DNA from: Dyadobacter fermentans DSM 18053
GTDB lineage: Bacteria; Bacteroidota; Bacteroidia; Cytophagales; Spirosomataceae
Length of the DNA: 64,000 nucleotides
Assembly (NCBI RefSeq): GCF_000023125.1
Contig: NC_013037.1
Span: 5,434,501-5,498,500 of the forward strand
Reading direction: 5' to 3'
Under the pieces are notes generated by a model, which was given only the letters and a program-made list of their open reading frames with translations, ran no database searches and was not told the origin of the DNA. Below, in pieces: positions 1 through 8,351 of the stretch. The position numbers and the translations under genes were made by a program. Position 1 is the first letter of the stretch; each line of letters begins with the position of its first letter.

Positions 1-200
1 CAAAGATCAATGCCGCTGATGTCGGGCAGGTTGATGTCCAGGAATGCGATGTCGACTTCGTTGCCTTTCAGGAATGCAATGGCTTCGATCGCATTGGTAG
101 CCGTGCCTACGACCTGCACGCCCTCCGCGTCGGCAAGCAGCGATTTAAGTCCTTCCAAAACCAGCGGGTGATCGTCTACGATGAGGATTCTGACACTCAT
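1..200 (-). CDS. Response regulator receiver domain, NarL/FixJ type (3' part outside window)
   Basis: The reading frame starts with ATG at 200 and runs off the left edge, so only about 66 N-terminal residues are visible. They form the first half of a receiver domain: the acidic pair in ILIVDDHP near residues 6-12 and the phosphoacceptor Asp in AFLDINLPD near residue 55. It lies 51 bp downstream of the histidine kinase that ends at 252 on the same strand, so the two very probably form one two-component system. The HisKA_3 type of that kinase predicts a C-terminal LuxR-type helix-turn-helix here, but that part is not in the window. Confidence 0.85.
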   Translation of the reverse strand, partial: MSVRILIVDDHPLVLEGLKSLLADAEGVQVVGTATNAIEAIAFLKGNEVDIAFLDINLPDISGIDL

Positions 201-251
201 AAGTTCTTTTTTATAGAGATTAAAGCCATTGCTGGCATTGGTATCGGTGAT

Positions 252-2183
252 TTACAATACAATTTCGACAAGTACCGACGTGCCTTCGCCCGGTTTCGAC
301 TGGATGTCGAGCGTGCCGTTCAGGTAGTCTACACGCGCCTGTACGTTGCGCAAGCCGGCGCCTTTGTTTTGTTCAAGGTTTTGAGTGTCAAAACCTTTAC
401 CATTGTCTTCCACGGTCACACTCACATTGTTTTCGACCCAGGTCAGCTGCACCTGCGCTTCGGAGGCGTGGGCGTATTTGAGCACGTTGTTCAGCAGCTC
501 CTGGATGATCCGGTAAAGCACTACTTCCACCTGCGAATCGAGGCGTTTGTCTTCGAAACCGAATGCCTGCATGGTCACTTTCAACCTGCCGGAGGCGCTG
601 ATGCCTTCGCAAAAGTCGCTCAGCGCGTCGATTAATCCGAACCGTACGAGCGATTCGGGCATCATGCTGTGGGCAACGCGGCGCATTTCGCTGATGGCAC
701 CGTCGAGTTGGGTGAGAGCCCTGGTAAACGTCATGGCGCTTTCCTCGGGCAGGATTACATTTCCTTTCACGGAATTGAGAGTTAGTTTAATGCCTGATAA
801 CAGTCCCCCGAGGCCATCGTGCAGGTCGCGGGCCACGCGGGTGCGTTCTTCTTCTTGTCCTTTCAAAATGGAATTGGTGGCTACCAATTGTTTTTCCTGC
901 TGCAATTGGAGCACTTCCTGCTCGGCCACGCGCTTGCGGAATGCAATGTTCCGGTAAACCAAAATCGCGATAACCAGCAGTCCCACCAGCCCGGCAATGA
1001 GGCCGTAAATCAATGTCGTGCGGGTTTGTTTCTCTTTTTCAAGCGTTACAATCTGGTTTTCCTTTTGGGCCGTCAGGTATTTGGTGTCGAGCTCCTGCAA
1101 TTGTTTCTGCACGTCGATCCCCTGAATGGAGTCGTTCAGGATCGAGTATTTCATCAGGTAATCATAGGCGCCTTTGTAGTTGTTCTGGCGGGCAAGGTCG
1201 GTCGCGTAGTCTTCGTAAAGCTCCACCAAATGGTCGGTCATGTTGTTGGCTTCGGCAATGGTGAGCGCTTCTTTGGTGTATTTGGCGGATAAATCCGTCT
1301 TTTTAGCGTCCTCTGCGAGGAACATCAATGCCCTGAGGCAGTCGAGTTCGAGAAAAACATTGCCGGATTTCCGCGCGAGATCGAGCCCTTTCTGACCGTA
1401 AATCCAGGCTTCGTCGAGATTTTTCAACAGGCGGTTCGTGCGGCAGAGTCCGGCGTAGGCCTGGGTTACGAAAATGTCGGAACGGATCTTTTGAGCCACC
1501 AACAGCCCTTCCTTGAAATGCGCGAGGGCTTCGTTGTACTTTTTCAGATTGAAATAACAACCGCCGATATTGGTCAGAATGTCGGCCAGTTGCAGGCTAT
1601 CCTTCATCGGACGGGCGAGCTGCAATGCTTTTTGCTTGTAAACCACCGACTTATTGAACAGATTGGCATGCTCAAAAGCCGTTCCGATGCTAATGTAAAG
1701 CCGGGGCAGGAACTCCTTCATTCCCAGCTTGTCGAACTGGCTCGCCGACTGCTGGTAATACTTGATCGCCTCCGTAAAATTGCCCATATAGGTGTAGCTG
1801 GCCGCGATATTGGCGTAGCTCTTGCCGATATTGACCTGGTGTTTCATCCTTTTGGCGATTTCCAGGCTCTCGCGGTTGAGTTTCAGCCCCTCTTCGAATT
1901 TCCCCTGCAAATTGAGAATGTACGTGTAGTTCGACCGGAACTTGAACCGCCCGATGTCGTAATTCAGCTGCTCGCTCAGGGCGTCGGCTTTGAGGTAATA
2001 TTTGGCGGCGCTGTCGAGATTCTGGTTTTCGAGATACTGGCCGTATTCGACGTAGGCGAGTACGCGGTTGGTGTCTTGCCGGCTGGTCTGAATGCGTTTC
2101 AGAATGGCGGCCGGATCTGGGTTTTGTGCAAATGCATTATTGTAAAAAAAAACCAGTAAGAGTGCTCGTAAATATAATTTCAT
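252..2183 (-). CDS. TPR-containing sensor histidine kinase (HisKA_3 type)
   Basis: This 643-residue protein has a signal peptide (about 1-19, ending AFAQ) and a periplasmic array of tetratricopeptide-like repeats (about 40-360, e.g. SYANIAASYTYMGNFTEAI). A coiled stretch, one membrane helix near 390-412 and a cytoplasmic kinase core follow. The phosphoacceptor box is VARDLHDGLGGLLSGIK, with His near 453, characteristic of the HisKA_3 (NarX/DesK-like) class. The HATPase region has the N box (ELLNNVLKYAHA) and G box (VEDNGKGFD). The response regulator follows at 200. The signal sensed cannot be told from the sequence. Confidence 0.93.
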   Translation of the reverse strand: MKLYLRALLLVFFYNNAFAQNPDPAAILKRIQTSRQDTNRVLAYVEYGQYLENQNLDSAAKYYLKADALSEQLNYDIGRFKFRSNYTYILNLQGKFEEGLKLNRESLEIAKRMKHQVNIGKSYANIAASYTYMGNFTEAIKYYQQSASQFDKLGMKEFLPRLYISIGTAFEHANLFNKSVVYKQKALQLARPMKDSLQLADILTNIGGCYFNLKKYNEALAHFKEGLLVAQKIRSDIFVTQAYAGLCRTNRLLKNLDEAWIYGQKGLDLARKSGNVFLELDCLRALMFLAEDAKKTDLSAKYTKEALTIAEANNMTDHLVELYEDYATDLARQNNYKGAYDYLMKYSILNDSIQGIDVQKQLQELDTKYLTAQKENQIVTLEKEKQTRTTLIYGLIAGLVGLLVIAILVYRNIAFRKRVAEQEVLQLQQEKQLVATNSILKGQEEERTRVARDLHDGLGGLLSGIKLTLNSVKGNVILPEESAMTFTRALTQLDGAISEMRRVAHSMMPESLVRFGLIDALSDFCEGISASGRLKVTMQAFGFEDKRLDSQVEVVLYRIIQELLNNVLKYAHASEAQVQLTWVENNVSVTVEDNGKGFDTQNLEQNKGAGLRNVQARVDYLNGTLDIQSKPGEGTSVLVEIVL

Positions 2184-2296
2184 CGGACCCGGAGAGTAGA
2201 ATGGATTGGAAAATTACAGTGGCAAAAGTCTGAAATAAAACCTTTTAATAATATCCTCTAAACATATGATTTTTCAAAAATCATGCATTTATAGGA

Positions 2297-2328
2297 TTGA
2301 TCCCCGGCTCCCCGGCAGGCTACCTTTG
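2297..2328 (+). promoter_or_regulatory. Putative Bacteroidota promoter for the lipoprotein at 2388
   Basis: TACCTTTG at 2321-2328 matches the Bacteroidota -7 element TAnnTTTG. A TTG at 2297-2299 lies 21 bp upstream, in the right place for the -33 element. This predicts a start of transcription about 55 bp before the ATG at 2388. Confidence 0.5.
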
Positions 2329-2387
2329 TGATGTCGAAAGGCAAAAAATTATCTCATCCATTATCCATTTATTAATCAAATACAGCC

Positions 2388-2813
2388 ATGAAGAAGATCA
2401 CATTTTTGAAAAACATTCTCGCTCTGTTGTTCCTTAGCACACTGATGTTCGCTTGCGAAGACAAAGACAAGGACCCATCTCCGGAACTGAGCTCGAAAGT
2501 AGAAGGAAGTTACAAAGTGACCCGCATGACCGAAGACGGTGAAGAGTATCCGCTCGAAGAGAACAACGTTAAGATCTTTGTTGAACTGGACAAATTCTCG
2601 TCAGAAGTGGTAAGTGCCAGAATGAAACTGACGATCGACGGCGACCGCCAGCCAGATGAGGAAGTAGGCACGCTCACGCTGAAAAACGCCGGCAGCACGG
2701 GCATCGACCTGTATGAAGGCACTGAAAAAGTTGGCAATGTGAAAGACGGCAAGCTGAACATTTTCGTGATTTACGAGGGCGCGGAGCTGGAAATGACGGC
2801 CAGCAAGCAGTAA
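2388..2813 (+). CDS. Small lipoprotein of unknown function
   Basis: The 141-residue product has a lipoprotein signal peptide (Lys at 2-3, hydrophobic stretch, then LMFACEDKDKD with the lipidated Cys near 23), followed by an acidic linker. The remaining ~100 residues look like a small beta-rich domain of the kind found in Bacteroidota lipocalin-like lipoproteins (GSYKVTRMTEDGEEYPL near the start of the domain). I do not recognise a family. An exported protein starting at 2861 follows 47 bp downstream and may be co-transcribed. Confidence 0.8.
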   Translation: MKKITFLKNILALLFLSTLMFACEDKDKDPSPELSSKVEGSYKVTRMTEDGEEYPLEENNVKIFVELDKFSSEVVSARMKLTIDGDRQPDEEVGTLTLKNAGSTGIDLYEGTEKVGNVKDGKLNIFVIYEGAELEMTASKQ

Positions 2814-2860
2814 TCCGCCCTTTGCCGTACCCATTAACTCCCGATTACAATTATATAGCC

Positions 2861-3766
2861 ATGAAAAATAGAATAGTACCCATTTTCCTCTACGCGATCT
2901 GCATTGCATTCCTGAATTTCACTTTCAGTGACGAGTTTGAAGAATATGGAATCAGCCAAAAGGACATTCAGAATCGCCTTTGGAATGGTTTGCAGGCCCC
3001 TTCGGTAACTGTGCCGTACTTTGGAAGCTCTGTGAAGTCGGCGTGCCGCTCGCTCGCTCCCGACGCCCAGGCCACCGCGATCAGGAAAGCAGGTTCATTT
3101 GTGAAGATGTATTTCAATTCGGAAGACTTTCAGAAGCGTTATACGGAATCGATTGCGAAAAAGTATCCGAAACTGGAAACGGCCGTGAGCGAACAGCGTA
3201 AAGCGGAAATCCGTGCGAACCGTTTGAAAGGCGTGCAGGGCTTGCAGGCGAAGGATATGGAGCCGGTGGTAGACATTCAAATCCAGTCCGCGGAGACGTT
3301 CGTGGGGATGGAAAGCATGCTCAGCAGCATCCCGGCCGACCAGCGTGCCGACTTCAAGAAGCAGATCGAGGACGGCAAACGCAATGCAGCATTCTTTAAG
3401 AAGATCAAACCGCTTTTGAAAACGAATATGGAGGAGTTTAAAAAGCAATATGCCGAGTTTCTGGCGGCTGATGAAATCCGCCAGTCGGAGCAGACGATGG
3501 CGCGGAATGCGAAAAGCAATGCGGACGAATACGAGAAGTTGAAAGACCCGAAAAAAGTGCTCGTGGCTCGCCTTACCGACTTTCTGAACCAAAGCAAGGG
3601 CGTAGACTTTGCGGCGCAGACGAAGGAAGTGAATGGACGTAAGAAGTTTGTCAATGCGGCTTACGAGGGCAGAAGCGACGTCTGGAAATTCTGCTACCGC
3701 ATGGGCGCGACGCCTACGAACACCGCCCGCGCATTTGCCCAGCAATGGGTGACAGAGTTGAAATAA
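2861..3766 (+). CDS. Exported helical protein of unknown function
   Basis: The open frame extends to 2822, but ATG at 2861 is preferred because it begins directly with a signal-peptide-like stretch (MKNRIVPIFLYAICIAFLNF). The mature part of the 301-residue protein is rich in Lys, Glu and Ala and probably mostly alpha-helical, with Cys in KSACRS and WKFCYRMG. No family was recognised. It follows the small lipoprotein at 2388 on the same strand and ends before a terminator at 3839. Confidence 0.75.
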   Translation: MKNRIVPIFLYAICIAFLNFTFSDEFEEYGISQKDIQNRLWNGLQAPSVTVPYFGSSVKSACRSLAPDAQATAIRKAGSFVKMYFNSEDFQKRYTESIAKKYPKLETAVSEQRKAEIRANRLKGVQGLQAKDMEPVVDIQIQSAETFVGMESMLSSIPADQRADFKKQIEDGKRNAAFFKKIKPLLKTNMEEFKKQYAEFLAADEIRQSEQTMARNAKSNADEYEKLKDPKKVLVARLTDFLNQSKGVDFAAQTKEVNGRKKFVNAAYEGRSDVWKFCYRMGATPTNTARAFAQQWVTELK

Positions 3767-3838
3767 AGTTGAGCGAGTTGAAATAAATTGGTTTATATAA
3801 AACCGACAGGCAGGCGCCATTGGTGCCTTTTCTGTCTG

Positions 3839-3880
3839 ATCCGTGGCCGACAGCGCGTTACTGTTGCCACGGATTTTTTT
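3839..3880 (+). terminator. Rho-independent terminator
   Basis: The inverted repeat ATCCGTGGC (3839-3847) / GCCACGGAT (3866-3874) is followed by a T run to 3880. A smaller hairpin (AGGCGCC-ATT-GGTGCCT) lies just upstream at about 3812-3828. Confidence 0.75.
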
Positions 3881-4288
3881 ATTTTAAAGAAAATGCGGCG
3901 CGCTATTGCATTTTAAAAAACATTAAACTTACTTTGTCTATCAAATAAGTATACTATTAAAGAAACAAGGCTCCTGAACCACCCTGAGCTGAGTATTAAT
4001 CCAGGCATCTTTGATATGAGCGCGGTTAATTTACTTTGTACGACCCCATTGAGGGAAGTGGTGGGACGCCCCTTCATGCTTTGTTTTTTCCGAACCTGTT
4101 GCTGTTGTTGAAACGGCGGCATTTTACCTGACATTTCTCGGAAATATCCCGCCAGACAGTCATGGCTGATCATCTGAAATTTTCGGTGGTTGGCGATTTC
4201 AGTTGCCGGCTGTGCTGTCCCGGGGTATTTCCGTGCCCATATTACCTGCTGCGTTTATAGTTAACCGGTACTACTACACCTTTCAAAT
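3881..4288. other. Intergenic stretch with no supported gene
   Basis: About 400 bp between the terminator and the small membrane ORF at 4289. It holds short open frames on both strands, the longest a 86-codon minus-strand frame at 3913-4173, but none has a recognisable motif, start context or neighbour. It could be decayed mobile-element sequence; I cannot identify it. Confidence 0.4.
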
Positions 4289-4411
4289 ATGATCACATTT
4301 TCAGACGTGTTGCTGCTGGCACGGAAGATCGCCGTTGGCATTTTACTCACCGTTATTCCTTTTGTTCTGGTTGCCGGGGGAATCTGGCTGGCCTGGAAAG
4401 TATTGAACTGA
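4289..4411 (+). CDS. Putative 40-residue single-pass membrane protein
   Basis: ATG at 4289 opens a 40-codon frame. It encodes a short amphipathic N-terminus (MITFSDVLLLARK) and one hydrophobic helix of about 23 residues ending in IWLAWKVLN. It ends 33 bp before the sterol-desaturase-family gene on the same strand. Membrane-embedded hydroxylases of this kind sometimes sit beside very small membrane proteins, so the position is suggestive, but no family is recognised. Confidence 0.5.
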   Translation: MITFSDVLLLARKIAVGILLTVIPFVLVAGGIWLAWKVLN

Positions 4412-4444
4412 CATCTCAATTTCACCTTTTAAAGATCACTTATT

Positions 4445-5566
4445 ATGAAGTTGGACAACGAAACGGCGCGGAAAATCACCCGCGACGGTCTTATCAGCGT
4501 GGCGCTCTACACTGCGCCGATTATACTGATGTTCGCAAGTTTCCAGATTTTCGACTACCGGCCATGGGAGGGCAGCAATGCATTTCCGTTCAAAGCCCCG
4601 GCGTTTCTTGAGGCGGTTTTCAAAAACCTGAGCAGTTGGGGTTTGCCGGTGATCGTGCTCACGCTGGGTGTGATCGAATTCGCGGCGGGGCTTTATGAAA
4701 ACAAATGGACCAAGAACGAGCGCATCCTCGACATTGTGTGCTTTGTGGTGCCGAAACTGGTCGTACGGCCTTTTGTAGCCTATTTTGGACTAAAACTTCT
4801 TCCTGAAATCCTGCCGGGTGCCAAGAATGCGTTCGAATGGGTGCCGTTTTGGTGGGCATTTCTGATCATCGCCGTGGCCGACGACCTTACGCAATACTGG
4901 TATCACCGCCTGCACCATCAGGTGCCGTGGCTGTGGCGCTTCCACCGTACACACCATTCGGCGCCTTATATGGGAATGGCAATGGCCGGCCGCCAGAACA
5001 TCATTTACACGCTGTTTTTCTCGCAAACATACCTCACCGTCGCGCTGACTTACCTCGGGCTTGGTTATGCCGCATTGTTTGTGAAAGTGATTAAATCGTT
5101 CATCACCACCGGCGCGCATTCAAGCATTCCCTGGGACAAACCGTTTTATGAAAAAAAATGGCTGCAACCGATCGGCTGGGTATTGGAAAGGCTCATTTCC
5201 ACCCCTGCCACACACCATGCACACCACGCCGATACGAATGACGACGGAATAGGGCATTACAAAGGCAATTTCGGGAACATGTTCTTTCTTTGGGACATTA
5301 TTTTCGGAACGGGCATCATTACCCGCAAATATCCGTCGAGCTACGGTATCAAGCATTATCAGGAAGAAGAATGGTATGCGCAGTTTTTGTGGCCCATTCT
5401 CAAATCCAGAAAGGAAGGCAGCGAGCTATCTCACAACGGTCCGGTCGTAGGCGACGCCGTGCCCGATACGCCCGAGCTCATTCCCCTGAAACCTGAACCA
5501 GCGACTACCGCAGTACCGACTGCCGCAGTACCGACTGCCGCAGTAACGACTGCCGCAGTCGCTTGA
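4445..5566 (+). CDS. Sterol desaturase / fatty acid hydroxylase superfamily protein
   Basis: The 373-residue integral membrane protein has hydrophobic helices near 15-35, 60-80, 95-115, 130-150 and 190-215. The diiron histidine clusters of the fatty acid hydroxylase superfamily are present: HRLHH and HRTHH (about 154-172) and HHAHH (about 257-261). The family inserts hydroxyl groups or double bonds into lipids such as sterols, carotenoids or fatty acids; the substrate is not clear here. The last ~20 residues are a low-complexity tail of repeated VPTAA/VTTAA units, encoded by a 15-bp tandem DNA repeat, which is probably not part of the catalytic fold. Confidence 0.88.
   Translation: MKLDNETARKITRDGLISVALYTAPIILMFASFQIFDYRPWEGSNAFPFKAPAFLEAVFKNLSSWGLPVIVLTLGVIEFAAGLYENKWTKNERILDIVCFVVPKLVVRPFVAYFGLKLLPEILPGAKNAFEWVPFWWAFLIIAVADDLTQYWYHRLHHQVPWLWRFHRTHHSAPYMGMAMAGRQNIIYTLFFSQTYLTVALTYLGLGYAALFVKVIKSFITTGAHSSIPWDKPFYEKKWLQPIGWVLERLISTPATHHAHHADTNDDGIGHYKGNFGNMFFLWDIIFGTGIITRKYPSSYGIKHYQEEEWYAQFLWPILKSRKEGSELSHNGPVVGDAVPDTPELIPLKPEPATTAVPTAAVPTAAVTTAAVA
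5502..5563 (+). repeat. 15-bp tandem repeat in the 3' end of the hydroxylase gene
   Basis: About four copies of a unit close to ACCGACTGCCGCAGT lie directly before the stop codon and encode (V)PTAA-like units. Two copies are identical and the outer ones carry single changes, so slippage could alter the tail length without changing the frame. Confidence 0.75.
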
Positions 5567-5574
5567 AATCACTG

Positions 5575-5607
5575 ATGACCACTGGCTGAGTCGGTGGTCA
5601 TTTTTTT
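5575..5607 (+). terminator. Rho-independent terminator
   Basis: ATGACCAC (5575-5582) pairs with GTGGTCAT (5594-5601), followed by a run of T to 5607. It closes the hydroxylase gene. Confidence 0.85.
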
Positions 5608-5630
5608 GTGCCAAATACTCAGTCAGAAGC

Positions 5631-6809
5631 TTAGTCGGCCTTGGTCAGGCCATCCACCTTGCCCCGATACGGCTGCAATGGGACGGTAGGGATGAAGCCT
5701 TTGGTACCGTCGGCCAGCTGCACGCGGTAGCCTCTCGACATTTCCCCAATGATGCGAACGACCGCATCGGCAGGCAATGGTTGAATGATCGTGCTTTTAT
5801 CGAGTTGCGGCGTGTTATACAAATTTGTCTTCTTTCGGATCGTAACCGTATCGCCCAGCCATTTGGAAAGTTCCGGTAAGCCGGGCAACTTCTCGCGGCG
5901 ATCGTCGATAAACGGCAGCGGGTTCACCGCGCCGGAGCCTCGTGTATAAATCCCGAAATGCAAATGCGGCGACGTGGTAATGGCATTGCCGGTATTGCCG
6001 ACCAATCCGAGCGTATCACCCAATGTAACCCGCTGGCCGGATGACACCATTTGGCTATCCAAATGTGCATAATACAGCGAATAGGGGCTGTCGAGCGAAG
6101 AAAGGAATACCACTTTTCCACCCAAATTATTAGTCCCGACCTGCGTCACGAAGCCATTCTGAGAAGCAATGGCCGGCGTGCCGCGTTTGGCTCGGATATC
6201 GATCCCTTCGTGCGAGCGTGCACCCGCGTCACGCTCCGCGCCCCAGTAGCTGATCACGCTCGACATGCTATGCCCGGCCACCGGGAAGCCGAGTGTCGGC
6301 TCTGTCGAAAGCGACACCGTAACGGCGAGTTGCTGAGCCAGCCCAGTTTGTATTTTCAGCAGTAAAGTGTCCCGTTCGGTATTGGAATAGGCAATGTAGG
6401 CGCCATTGTCTTTGAGGTAATCCAAACGCTGCGGCTTTCCGTTCCGCCGGATTTTGTACAGCTCCATAAACAACAATGCGGCCGAATCGGCATTGGCGCG
6501 GTTAGGCGTAATCACCAGCTTCCGGCCTTCCGGCACGGTAATCCTGAATGCCTGCGCGGGCAGCGAATCACCGAGGAAAACCCGCTCCTGGTACGGCGCG
6601 ATGGTGAAAACTGAGTCGGAAAGCACTTCGGTACTCATCCTGAACCACGTGGCGCCGGCCTGGGTCTTCTCCATTTTCGCTTTGAGCAATTCCCTTTCGT
6701 AATGCTCCTGCGGTGTCACTGGAAACCAATGCGAAACCGGCACCGGCTTACAGGCTTCGAAAAGCATTGCGAGTGCAGCTACGACAAGTATTTTTTTCAG
6801 GGATTCCAT
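5631..6809 (-). CDS. M23 family metallopeptidase lipoprotein with C-terminal SH3-like domain
   Basis: Start taken at ATG 6809; the frame extends 13 codons upstream but the lipoprotein signal begins MESLKKILVV and ends AMLFEAC. In the 392-residue product the zinc peptidase core shows HEGIDIRAKRG and, about 80 residues later, the HLHFG motif of M23 (LytM-type) endopeptidases; an HLD lies between them. The C-terminal ~70 residues look like a bacterial SH3-type domain. M23 enzymes cut peptidoglycan cross-bridges, so a cell-wall remodelling role in the periplasm is likely. It is transcribed convergently with the hydroxylase gene. Confidence 0.9.
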   Translation of the reverse strand: MESLKKILVVAALAMLFEACKPVPVSHWFPVTPQEHYERELLKAKMEKTQAGATWFRMSTEVLSDSVFTIAPYQERVFLGDSLPAQAFRITVPEGRKLVITPNRANADSAALLFMELYKIRRNGKPQRLDYLKDNGAYIAYSNTERDTLLLKIQTGLAQQLAVTVSLSTEPTLGFPVAGHSMSSVISYWGAERDAGARSHEGIDIRAKRGTPAIASQNGFVTQVGTNNLGGKVVFLSSLDSPYSLYYAHLDSQMVSSGQRVTLGDTLGLVGNTGNAITTSPHLHFGIYTRGSGAVNPLPFIDDRREKLPGLPELSKWLGDTVTIRKKTNLYNTPQLDKSTIIQPLPADAVVRIIGEMSRGYRVQLADGTKGFIPTVPLQPYRGKVDGLTKAD

Positions 6810-6926
6810 TTGCTGATGACTTTGTAAGCGGGAGGGTAACAAAGTCATGCCATTGGAGAATCGGATTTGAGCGATGAGTGCTGATAAGGTGTTATTCGAC
6901 TTTTTATCATCTAAAACTTCATCAAT

Positions 6927-7634
6927 ATGACCGATTTCAAATCATTAGTATCAAGCATCCAGGAAACCAATGTGACTCTCCAGCAAAGCGCTTCCAAAGC
7001 CATCAACAGATACCTTACCATCCGTAATTGGCTGATCGGCTTCCACATTGTGGAATTTGAACAGAATGGAGAAGATCGGGCAGAGTACGGTCAGCGGCTA
7101 ATTGAAGAGTTGGCCAAAGCTTTGGATACGGCCGGGCTAAGTGTACGAAGCCTGAAATTATTCCGACAATTCTATTTTACTTATCCCCAAACTGGGCAGA
7201 CACTGTCTGCCCAATTCAAAAGTATGCGTTCAATCAGGTTAAATGACCTTCCTGCAAAGCTTGATAAGGTTAATGCGGTAAATGAACAAGGTGCCCGGTT
7301 TTCGGTAGATGCGCAAATACTGCTTTCCAAATTGTCATTTTCACATCTTGCTTTACCACTCCCGCTGAAAGAGCCTGAGAAGCGCTCATTCTACGAGCGT
7401 CAGTGCGTGATGGGGAATTGGAGCGTTTCCGAACTCAAAAGGCAAATCAATACCCTTTATTACGAACGCTCGGGAATGAGCCTCGATCCGGATGAATTGG
7501 GCCGGGGCGTTGAGGAAAATGCGCAGCGGCCCGGCATTGCAGACATTATCAAGTCGCCATTCACCTTTGAGTTTCTTGGGTTAAAAGCGAAAGACGCGGT
7601 GTATGAAAATGAGCTGGCGCAGATGCGATCTTAG
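6927..7634 (+). pseudogene. DUF1016 (YhcG-type) gene lacking its nuclease half
   Basis: The 235 residues match the N-terminal domain of DUF1016/YhcG proteins: an opening helix with the INRYLTIRNWLIGFHIVEFEQ region, then EYGQRLIEELAKAL, then FYERQCVMGNWSVSELKRQI. Intact members are about 340-380 residues long and end in a PD-(D/E)XK nuclease domain. Here the frame stops right after KDAVYENELAQMRS, where that domain would begin, and the stop overlaps the 3' end of the convergent gene at 7631. It is probably a remnant, or a stand-alone N-domain. Family assignment is by motif memory. Confidence 0.7.
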
Positions 7635-8128
7635 CTGATTCGTTTATAAACTGTTTCAGTTGCCTTATCCTCTTGCCCTTCGGGCGAGATGTTGTACGCG
7701 GTGATGATTAACGTGTTTTCGTCTGCCAGCTCGGCAACGGTGCGCCAGTTCCAGGGAGCGGGGTATTCGGGGACGCTGTATTGGCCGAGAACGTTGAAGC
7801 CGTTGTCGGTGGGAGTGCCGTTGGAGAGCATCATGCCGGTGCCCATGTGAAAGCTGTCGATCCAGAACGCCTCTGCTTTGCTGTTAGGAATGTCGAATCC
7901 GTAAATGGCAACGCCCTTAAATGGTTTGCCGTCGATGCTGCCCTCGTATTCGTGTAGCAGAAAGCTGCCTCCGAGGATGGCGCGGATCGTGCCACTCATT
8001 TCAGATTCGTCGGCAAGGATATTGGGCTCGAACCACGTTTTGGTAATGCCTTTCCAGGTGCCCGTCAGCGCCTGCAGTTGATGATGTACTCCCGATTCCA
8101 GGGACGTTTCAAATTTCGATTTTGTCAT
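7631..8128 (-). CDS. DUF1579-like protein
   Basis: ATG at 8128 (MTKSKFETSLE) is chosen over the longer frame from 8176, whose first 16 residues look non-coding. The 165-residue protein has the features of DUF1579: LTGTWKG near the start, then LGGSFLLHEYEGSIDGKPF, YGFD and WIDSFHMGTG. Members are small cytoplasmic beta-barrel-like proteins of unknown function. No signal peptide is present. Its 3' end overlaps the end of the truncated DUF1016 gene by 4 bp. Confidence 0.8.
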   Translation of the reverse strand: MTKSKFETSLESGVHHQLQALTGTWKGITKTWFEPNILADESEMSGTIRAILGGSFLLHEYEGSIDGKPFKGVAIYGFDIPNSKAEAFWIDSFHMGTGMMLSNGTPTDNGFNVLGQYSVPEYPAPWNWRTVAELADENTLIITAYNISPEGQEDKATETVYKRIS

Positions 8129-8351
8129 AGGTTTTCTAATTTGTTTGAATAAAGACGCGATTGTGCACCAACGCATTCAAGCCTGTCCGTGTCATCGTGG
8201 CGAGTTTTTATAAATATAAACATCCAAAATTTGATAAAAATAAGATGCAAAGCAATTGCCGGAAACGCCAACCGAGAGGGGTATTTGAGACAAAAATATT
8301 TATATTGGTGCCCGCTTTGGTTTGAATGTCAAAGATTAACACATCAACAAC

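Noticed and set aside
3913..4173. 86-codon minus-strand frame
   Set aside because: No family resemblance, no clear start context, Gln-rich low-complexity stretch; isolated in intergenic DNA.
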